This document shows, one piece after another, positions 15,370 through 20,500 of a stretch of 20,500 nucleotides of DNA. Position 1 is the first letter of the stretch; each line of letters opens with the position of its first letter. The notes below the pieces were generated by a model. The model saw only the letters and a list, made by a program, of their open reading frames with translations, did no database searches and was not told where the DNA came from. Origin of the DNA: Pseudomonadota bacterium (GTDB lineage Bacteria > Pseudomonadota > Alphaproteobacteria > Reyranellales > Reyranellaceae); NCBI GenBank assembly GCA_023436825.1, contig JAEZHS010000481.1, forward strand, positions 1 through 20,500, written 5' to 3'. The position numbers were made by a program, and so were the translations under genes.

Positions 15370-16023
15370 ATGGACCAGGTCGTTTTCGACTATCTCAATC
15401 CTAAGGTTCCGCCAGGCCTTCGCCTGGTCGACGTGCCGCTGGTGCGGGCAACCGAAGAATCGATCAAGGGCTACGGCGAGATCGCGGCCAGCCGCGACCA
15501 TCGCATCGAGATCGTGCCGTGGCCGCTTGCCGGCTGGCGTAAGCTCGATGCCGGCACCGGCATCGAAGGCGGCACGACCGAGGGTATCTTCGCCTGCCAG
15601 TGGCGCGGCAACGAGCTTCTGGGACGCAACGAGGCCGTCGGCGGCCACTACGTCATCGGTTTCCGCGAGCGGCCGGAGCAGGCGACGGCCGGCGTGGCAC
15701 TCGCTGGCGACCGCGTGCTCCTGTGGCATTGCAACTACCATCCCGACGGCGGCCAGCTCTTCTTCCCGCTCGACGGTCAGCCGTTCGTCGTCCCCGTCGC
15801 CAGGCCAGGCGACGATCTCAAGCCCGAGGACTTCGTCGCGCTGTGGTCCGACGGCAGCTTCGGCATCTACATCCATCCCGGCATCTGGCACGAAGGGGTG
15901 TTCCCGGTGACCCCGGCCGGCCGCTTCTTCGACAAGCAGGGCAGGGTGCATGCGCGGGTCAGCTGCGACCTCGCGAGCGAGCTTGGCGTGCTGCTCAACG
16001 TTCCGCTGCCGCGGACGGCCTGA
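15370..16023 (+). CDS. Ureidoglycolate lyase-like (AllA-type) cupin protein
   Basis: A 217-residue protein with the look of the ureidoglycolate lyase/hydrolase family (PF04115), a cupin-type beta barrel. An early KGYGEI at residues 33-38, WHCNYHPDGGQLFFPLDGQPFVVPVA at 119-144 with H120, H124 and Q129, and IYIHPGIWHEGVFPV at 166-180 with H169 and H174 follow the family's order. AllA releases glyoxylate from ureidoglycolate in purine breakdown, but no other allantoin or urea gene is present here, and it exceeds the roughly 160-170 residues usual for AllA, so a different substrate is likely. The ATG at 15370 is 17 bases after the preceding stop, with GAGAGA just upstream. Its TGA directly abuts the stop codon of the convergent sulfotransferase gene. 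Confidence 0.65.
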   Translation: MDQVVFDYLNPKVPPGLRLVDVPLVRATEESIKGYGEIAASRDHRIEIVPWPLAGWRKLDAGTGIEGGTTEGIFACQWRGNELLGRNEAVGGHYVIGFRERPEQATAGVALAGDRVLLWHCNYHPDGGQLFFPLDGQPFVVPVARPGDDLKPEDFVALWSDGSFGIYIHPGIWHEGVFPVTPAGRFFDKQGRVHARVSCDLASELGVLLNVPLPRTA

Positions 16024-17019
16024 TCACGCAGCCTGCTTCTCGGGTATCCATTCGATCAGCTCGGTATCGACTCCCATCTGCTCCAGCATGCGTAACGCTT
16101 GCCTGCGCCTGGACTCGTAACTGTCGGCATCGAGCTGGCGCGCCTCGGCCTTGCGCATGTGGCTGGCATGGCCGGTGCGTGCTCCGTCGAGCGACCGGCC
16201 GAGCTCCCGTTCGATGCCCTTCATGTGCTCGCTGCGCGCCAGCCATACGGCGTCGTGCAAGGCTGGGCGCCATTGCCTGCCGCCCGAAAGGTGGTCGAGA
16301 ATGGTGGCCACCGCGTCGACCGGTCGGGCCATCAGGCTCTCGTAGCAAATGAGCCGGACGCATCGCGGATGCCGCGCAGCCATGGCCTGGAAGGAGATGA
16401 ACTGCTTGGCGTAGGACGGCAGGGCGTATCCGAACAGATAGTCGTCGAACGACAGGCTTCGCAGCGCCCGGCCCTTCACGCTGCTGTAGGCGGCGTCCCT
16501 GTGAGCCAGGCAATACTGATAGTACGAAGCCGCCTGGTCGAGAGGGTTGCGATAGATGAGAACGACCTGCGGTCCACGGCCTTTTGCCGCCGCGCGCTCC
16601 AACGATGCCACGTCGAGGGGCGTGTAGGCGTAGGAAGCCAGCTCGACCGGTGTATGGCGGTAGTTCATGCCCTCGTGCAGGTAGTCGTAACCGGGGACGT
16701 GAAAAGGCGTGCGCTTCCACCAGCCGGTCGCGTCGGCGGTGCCGGCGAAGCCGGGGCACACCGTATGGCCGACGAAGAGATGATCGACCGGCATGGTGCC
16801 GCGCACGCGAAACAGCGGACCACCCTTGAAGGACCGAAAGTCGAAGAGTGGTTCCGACGGATTGCCGACGATCCTGCCGGTCAATCTGTCGTCGATCCGG
16901 CCGCCGCGATCGAGGTGGCATAGAAACGAAATCGAATAACGCAGGAACCAGGTCCCCGAGCGAGGCACCGTCGACAGGATCGGCACATCGCTTCTGGCAA
17001 ACGCAAACACAAGGCGCAC
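16024..17019 (-). CDS. PAPS-dependent sulfotransferase domain protein
   Basis: A 331-residue protein of the sulfotransferase superfamily, which moves a sulfuryl group from PAPS to a hydroxyl or amine. The 5'-phosphosulfate loop TVPRSGTWFLRYS is at residues 17-29 and the 3'-phosphate motif VVLIYRNPLDQAASYY at 152-167, with R157 and S165 in the expected places. No signal peptide is present, so it acts in the cytoplasm. The acceptor is unknown. The GTG at 17019 lies five bases after the stop of the peptidase gene, so both are probably on one transcript; GTG codons at 17010 and 16986 are alternative starts that keep the PAPS loop. The 3' end touches the convergent cupin gene with no gap, so any terminator must lie inside coding sequence. 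Confidence 0.85.
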   Translation of the reverse strand: MRLVFAFARSDVPILSTVPRSGTWFLRYSISFLCHLDRGGRIDDRLTGRIVGNPSEPLFDFRSFKGGPLFRVRGTMPVDHLFVGHTVCPGFAGTADATGWWKRTPFHVPGYDYLHEGMNYRHTPVELASYAYTPLDVASLERAAAKGRGPQVVLIYRNPLDQAASYYQYCLAHRDAAYSSVKGRALRSLSFDDYLFGYALPSYAKQFISFQAMAARHPRCVRLICYESLMARPVDAVATILDHLSGGRQWRPALHDAVWLARSEHMKGIERELGRSLDGARTGHASHMRKAEARQLDADSYESRRRQALRMLEQMGVDTELIEWIPEKQAA

Positions 17020-17024
17020 CCGAT

Positions 17025-19973
17025 CTAGATCAGCCAGCCGTGTCCTGAGGCCGAGGTGAAATCGAGACCGACGATCAGATCGTTGAAATCGTGGTCGCCG
17101 CCGCCCTTAGTGTCCTCCCAGCCCCAGGTATTGGCGCCGTAGTTCCACAGATGCCCGACATGCTGGCCGTCGACCTTCTCGTTGGCCTGGGCGAAGGCCC
17201 AGTAGCTGTTGCCGCTGGTGTTGTTGGTGAGCGTCATGGCGATGAGGTCGCCGGCATCGACGCCTGAAAGGCCGGTCTGGGCATAGTTGCCGTAGCCCGG
17301 CCCGTTGATCGCCGTGCCGCCCGTGGTCATCTGGTAGCTGCGGGCCTGCGCCGCCGCGGCGTAGCCGGCATCGCCCGGATGCAGCCCATCGATGGCGCCG
17401 GTGAGATCGTCGACCCGATAGAAGGAGAGCGTCAGGCTGTCCTCGCCGTTTTGCCGAAGGCGCACGATGGCGATCTGATCGTTCTGGCCGCCGGCGGTCT
17501 CGGCGATTGCGACGGGCCGGGCGACGCGCAGGGCACCGTCGGCCGTCGAGAAGTCCGCGAAGCCGGAGGAGCTGGTGAGCGCGGCTTGTAGCGCACTGGC
17601 TTGCGCGCCGTTGATGGAGACAGCGATGCTCTCGCTCGCAGACAGCGTCGTCTGGCTGACTGTGCCCTGGCTGAACTTGTCGTACAGGCGCACGAGGTTG
17701 GGATCGAAATCGTCCTGCAGCGACTGCTGGGCGAGCCGGCTGGTCCACGAATAGGCGCCGGAGGCCGACGAGAAGAAATCGAGCGCTCCCTGTCCGTCGG
17801 TCACCCCGATCTGCACTCCGGCGCTGGACGCTGCTTGCAGCATCAGGCTCTGGTCTGCGCCGCTCGTCCAGCCGCCTTGGCCGTCCGCATCGATGATGTC
17901 CGGCTGGTCGGCGAAGTACATCTGCGAATGGGCGATCCCGGTCAGAGCCCGCGCCAGCAGCGTGCCGTTGGGCGTTCCGAGGCCCGTCGTCAGGTCATAG
18001 CCGGGACCAGCGTAGTAGCCGTAACCGGTCAGCGTGATCGGGCTGCCTGAAGCGTCGGTCAGCGAACCGCCATGGTAGTAGGACGATATGTTGTTGCCGT
18101 ACGTGACGTCGTTGAACGATGCCGGCGCAATCGCCGCCGCCATGTAGATCAGGTCGTTGGCATAGCCCAGGTTGGGCAGGCCCTGATCGTGGAAGATCGT
18201 GTCGATCTGCGCGATCAAGGCTGCCCAGAACGGCGCTGCCGCGCTGGTGCCGTCACCGGATGTCACGCCGTTCATGGCGGCGCCGGGATACTTGTAGAAG
18301 AGATTGCCGCCGGCATTGGCCGCCACATCGGGTGCGCCGCGACCCGTGCCGCCCTCCAGATTGGCCGAGGTGGGAGTGAGCCCGAAAGCCGTCTGGTACC
18401 AGGGTGGGTCTTGCGTGGTGTCCACGCCGCCGTCCCCGGCCACCGCCCCGCCGCCACTCCACGACGAGCCCGATATCGTCAAGGCATTCCAGACCGATTC
18501 GAGAAACATCGTCGGTCGTGTATTGGTCGCGCTGCTGGGCAGCACCTTGAGCCCGCCTTCGATCAGCCCCCAAAGCGTCGCCAGGTCGCCCGCCATGGCG
18601 AGCTGGTAGAGCGACTGGGCATCCGACGCGACGGTCGGGTCGGACGGCGCTGCTCCAAGCGTGGTGACGGACGTCCCTCCAACCAGCAGAGCATAGGGCG
18701 AGCTGAGCGTGATCGATTGGTTGGCGAGTCCGTTGGCAAAGCCCCAGCTCGATCCGAAGTCGTTGTTGGCCTGCACCAGCGTGATGTTGCGCAAGACGGC
18801 GTCGATGTAGAGCTCCTGGGCGGCGATGGCGAAGGGCGAGCCGGGCGTGCCCTGCTGCGCCGGCATGGCCTGCTGCAGCAACCCATAGGAAGCGGAAACG
18901 ACGGCCGGATTGTGCGCCAGATCCCAGAAGGCTGCTTGATAGGCCGAATAGCTGCTGGATTGGGCGCCCGTCGTATTGAAGCCCGAGCCGGCATACAGCG
19001 TGATCACGCTATTGGCGGCGGCAGTGGCGACGACGCCGACGTCCAGCGAGCGCTCGTCGGGATCACTCGAGCCGTAGTTCGTGCCCCCGGGCTGCATGGC
19101 GTAGTACACGCCCGGCGTCGAAATGCCGGCCTCTTGACGAAACCGGTCCAGCAGCGCCTGGAAGGTGGCGGTGCCGGTGATCTGCGGGTCGAGGACGTCG
19201 CCACTCCCCGGCTCGAGCAGGCCTATGGTGGCGGTCGGCGTGTCGATGTTCGACAAGGGAAAATTGTAGAGATACTCGGCAATCTGATTGGCAAAGAAGG
19301 CGGAATGGCCCGTCCCGAGGGCGTTGCCGATGCTCTGAGGGCCCTGCACGGTGGCGGCACTGGCGCCGCCGGACAAGTCGGAGGCGGCGGGGCGTGGCCC
19401 ACCCGGGTTGAAGTCGAACCAAAGCCCCGAGACGTTGCTCAACGAGGTCGGCAGCTGGAGGTCTGTCTGCCAGAAATACAGACTTCCGACGTCCGATGCC
19501 GTCGTTTGATACGGCGTCGCATTGAACAAGGTTTGAAAGTCGGTCGGGCTGAGCTGCACCCAGATGGTGCGAGACTCGGCCGAGCTGATGTATCCGTCGG
19601 GGGGCGTCCCTTCCCTGCCGAGGACGGTAAGGCCCAGTCCGCCGTCAGCGACCGGCTTCGTCAGTGCCGAGACCGCATCGTCGAAGACGCTCTGCGAGGC
19701 GCCGTAGGTCGACCACAGGGTGTTGCTGGCATTGAGCTCGGCCAGTGTCGTCTGGCGTGTGGCCCAGTCGCTCGCGAGCAGCGCCGAGGGATCGTTGGCT
19801 CGGGGCAGGATCAGCGCCACATTGACCGTGTCGGTGGCCACGGCGTGCGAGCCGACATGATAGGCCGCCAGGACGTCGGTTTCGGACGTCGTCCCGTAGC
19901 TGGTGTAGTCGAGGAACGTGGAGTTCGCGAGCGTCGTGTAGGAGATGGGCATGGCTCCGACTTGTTTGCTCAT
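17025..19973 (-). CDS. S53 (sedolisin/kumamolisin) peptidase with C-terminal DUF4114
   Basis: A 982-residue serine-carboxyl endopeptidase. Residues about 30-190 resemble the pro-kumamolisin activation domain. The catalytic set is complete: E307 and D311 in DERSLD, oxyanion D405 in ANNDFG, and nucleophile S577 in DGTSAAAP. The calcium site is also intact: D622-V623, then G656, G658 and D660 in AGPGYD. After the peptidase domain (to about 680) comes a linker of about 200 residues, then a DUF4114-like module at about 895-975 with WGWEDTKGGGDHDFNDLIVGLDF. There is no Sec or Tat signal, and the protein ends GHGWLI. Together with DUF4114 this suggests type I secretion, an inference. An ATG seven codons downstream (19952) is an alternative start. 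The sulfotransferase follows after five bases. Confidence 0.88.
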   Translation of the reverse strand: MSKQVGAMPISYTTLANSTFLDYTSYGTTSETDVLAAYHVGSHAVATDTVNVALILPRANDPSALLASDWATRQTTLAELNASNTLWSTYGASQSVFDDAVSALTKPVADGGLGLTVLGREGTPPDGYISSAESRTIWVQLSPTDFQTLFNATPYQTTASDVGSLYFWQTDLQLPTSLSNVSGLWFDFNPGGPRPAASDLSGGASAATVQGPQSIGNALGTGHSAFFANQIAEYLYNFPLSNIDTPTATIGLLEPGSGDVLDPQITGTATFQALLDRFRQEAGISTPGVYYAMQPGGTNYGSSDPDERSLDVGVVATAAANSVITLYAGSGFNTTGAQSSSYSAYQAAFWDLAHNPAVVSASYGLLQQAMPAQQGTPGSPFAIAAQELYIDAVLRNITLVQANNDFGSSWGFANGLANQSITLSSPYALLVGGTSVTTLGAAPSDPTVASDAQSLYQLAMAGDLATLWGLIEGGLKVLPSSATNTRPTMFLESVWNALTISGSSWSGGGAVAGDGGVDTTQDPPWYQTAFGLTPTSANLEGGTGRGAPDVAANAGGNLFYKYPGAAMNGVTSGDGTSAAAPFWAALIAQIDTIFHDQGLPNLGYANDLIYMAAAIAPASFNDVTYGNNISSYYHGGSLTDASGSPITLTGYGYYAGPGYDLTTGLGTPNGTLLARALTGIAHSQMYFADQPDIIDADGQGGWTSGADQSLMLQAASSAGVQIGVTDGQGALDFFSSASGAYSWTSRLAQQSLQDDFDPNLVRLYDKFSQGTVSQTTLSASESIAVSINGAQASALQAALTSSSGFADFSTADGALRVARPVAIAETAGGQNDQIAIVRLRQNGEDSLTLSFYRVDDLTGAIDGLHPGDAGYAAAAQARSYQMTTGGTAINGPGYGNYAQTGLSGVDAGDLIAMTLTNNTSGNSYWAFAQANEKVDGQHVGHLWNYGANTWGWEDTKGGGDHDFNDLIVGLDFTSASGHGWLI

Positions 19974-20124
19974 TCACGTCGAAAACGTCCATCGTCCGCA
20001 GGTATGCGCTGTCGTGCCTGTCTCATACCTTCGGATCACCCGAATATCCCGGGACCATGTAGGCTTCGGGCCGGCGGCGACACTGCGCTATGCTCCCGGC
20101 TGACGTAACCGCGAAGGATCGGGG
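19974..20124. promoter_or_regulatory. 151-bp divergent intergenic region with an inverted repeat
   Basis: Separates the S53 peptidase (leftward) from the response regulator (rightward) and must contain both promoters. An inverted repeat AGGTATG (20000-20006) / CATACCT (20024-20030) with a 17-bp spacer is the clearest structure, about 26 bp upstream of the peptidase start, and could be an operator. A TATGCT at 20089-20094 is a possible -10 for the regulator, but its upstream TTCGGG is a poor -35. AAGGA at 20114-20118 is a good ribosome-binding site, six bases before the regulator's ATG. Confidence 0.45.
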
Positions 20125-20500
20125 ATGAAGTTCCTGGTGATCGATGACCACGCGCTTATTCGCGATGCGCTCGCGAGCGTGCTCGCCCAGCTCCAGCCCG
20201 GATCGGCGGTGATCGAGGCATCGACTTGCGCGGAGGCGCTGGAGGCGGTGACAGGCCAAGCCGACCTCTCGCTCGTTCTGCTCGATCTGACGCTGCCGGA
20301 CGGCGACGGATTTCTCCTGCTGGAGCGGCTGCGGCGCGATCGGCCGGGCGTTCCCGTCGTGGTGCTGTCGGCGATTCAGGATCGCGCGAGCGTGACGCGC
20401 GCGCTCGGCGCCGGCGCCTCGGGCTTCATTCCCAAGTCGGCGCAGCGCGAGATCATGCTGAACGCGCTGCGCCTCGTCTTCGCGGGCGGCATCTACGTGC
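20125..20500 (+). CDS. Response regulator, N-terminal receiver domain (gene runs off the window)
   Basis: The first 125 residues of a two-component response regulator. The receiver domain is complete or nearly so: acidic pair D7-D8 in VIDDH, phospho-acceptor D54 in LLDLTLPDGDG, S82 in VVLSA, and K104 in FIPKS. The HALIRDAL start and the SGFIPKSAQREIMLNALRLVFAGGIYV end are typical of NarL/FixJ (LuxR-type) regulators, so a C-terminal helix-turn-helix is expected beyond the window edge but is not visible. The ATG is preceded by AAGGA with a six-base spacer. It is divergent from the S53 peptidase, so it may regulate it; no histidine kinase gene is in view. Confidence 0.85.
   Translation, partial: MKFLVIDDHALIRDALASVLAQLQPGSAVIEASTCAEALEAVTGQADLSLVLLDLTLPDGDGFLLLERLRRDRPGVPVVVLSAIQDRASVTRALGAGASGFIPKSAQREIMLNALRLVFAGGIYV

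Noticed and set aside
20047..20070. TCCCGGGA and the CCCGAA/TTCGGG dyad upstream of the response regulator
   Set aside because: Short GC-rich dyads are expected by chance at this base composition, and they have no promoter-like spacing.
18072..20108. 678-aa plus-strand open frame across the S53 peptidase
   Set aside because: Antisense to a peptidase with complete catalytic and calcium sites; composition is typical of a shadow.
1..20500. CRISPR arrays, tRNA or rRNA genes, insertion sequences, phage genes
   Set aside because: No evenly spaced direct repeats, cloverleaf-like sequence or transposase/integrase motifs were found by reading.

Overview
This is a high-GC, densely coded bacterial chromosome segment. 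A class I lysyl-tRNA synthetase, a Tat-exported amine oxidase, a DinG-type Fe-S helicase, a PF04392-type ABC importer with an IclR regulator, and a sedolisin fused to DUF4114 together suggest an alphaproteobacterium of the Hyphomicrobiales/Reyranella kind. That placement is an inference from gene content and style, not from a search.

Layout. (1) Positions 1-4541: a short structured repeat at the left edge, a small two-helix membrane protein, a DinG/YoaA-like helicase (minus strand), a divergently transcribed FAD amine oxidase, and a second copy of the repeat between convergent gene ends. (2) Positions 4542-11779: a divergent catabolic and uptake module. On the minus strand a zinc-free quinone-oxidoreductase-like enzyme is followed, with a 4-base overlap, by an acyl-CoA synthetase. 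On the plus strand come a periplasmic binding protein, ATPase, permease, a VOC/glyoxalase-like protein and an IclR regulator, closely packed. A 34-bp near-perfect palindrome lies between the two arms and is the obvious shared operator candidate. (3) Positions 11754-12917: a YbfB/YjiJ-type MFS transporter (minus) whose 3' end overlaps the IclR gene. (4) Positions 12988-16023: lysK, an uncharacterised protein with a degenerate 2H-phosphoesterase-like pattern, and a ureidoglycolate-lyase-like cupin, probably one operon. (5) Positions 16024-19973 (minus): a 982-residue S53 serine-carboxyl peptidase with C-terminal DUF4114, followed 5 nt later by a sulfotransferase. (6) Position 20125 to the edge: the receiver domain of a response regulator, divergent from the peptidase.

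How they may work together. The module at 4.5-11.8 kb looks like uptake of a small organic compound, its activation to a CoA thioester, and a reduction step, under a local IclR regulator; the substrate cannot be read from the sequence. The peptidase has no signal peptide but carries a DUF4114 tail, which suggests type I secretion. No tRNA, rRNA, CRISPR array, transposase or phage gene was seen.

The most notable non-coding observation is the two-copy repeat. Its only two stem-adjacent differences are compensatory (G-C in one copy, A-T in the other), so the 7-bp hairpin is preserved. The most notable coding observations are the S53-DUF4114/sulfotransferase pair and the lysK-linked 2H-like protein.
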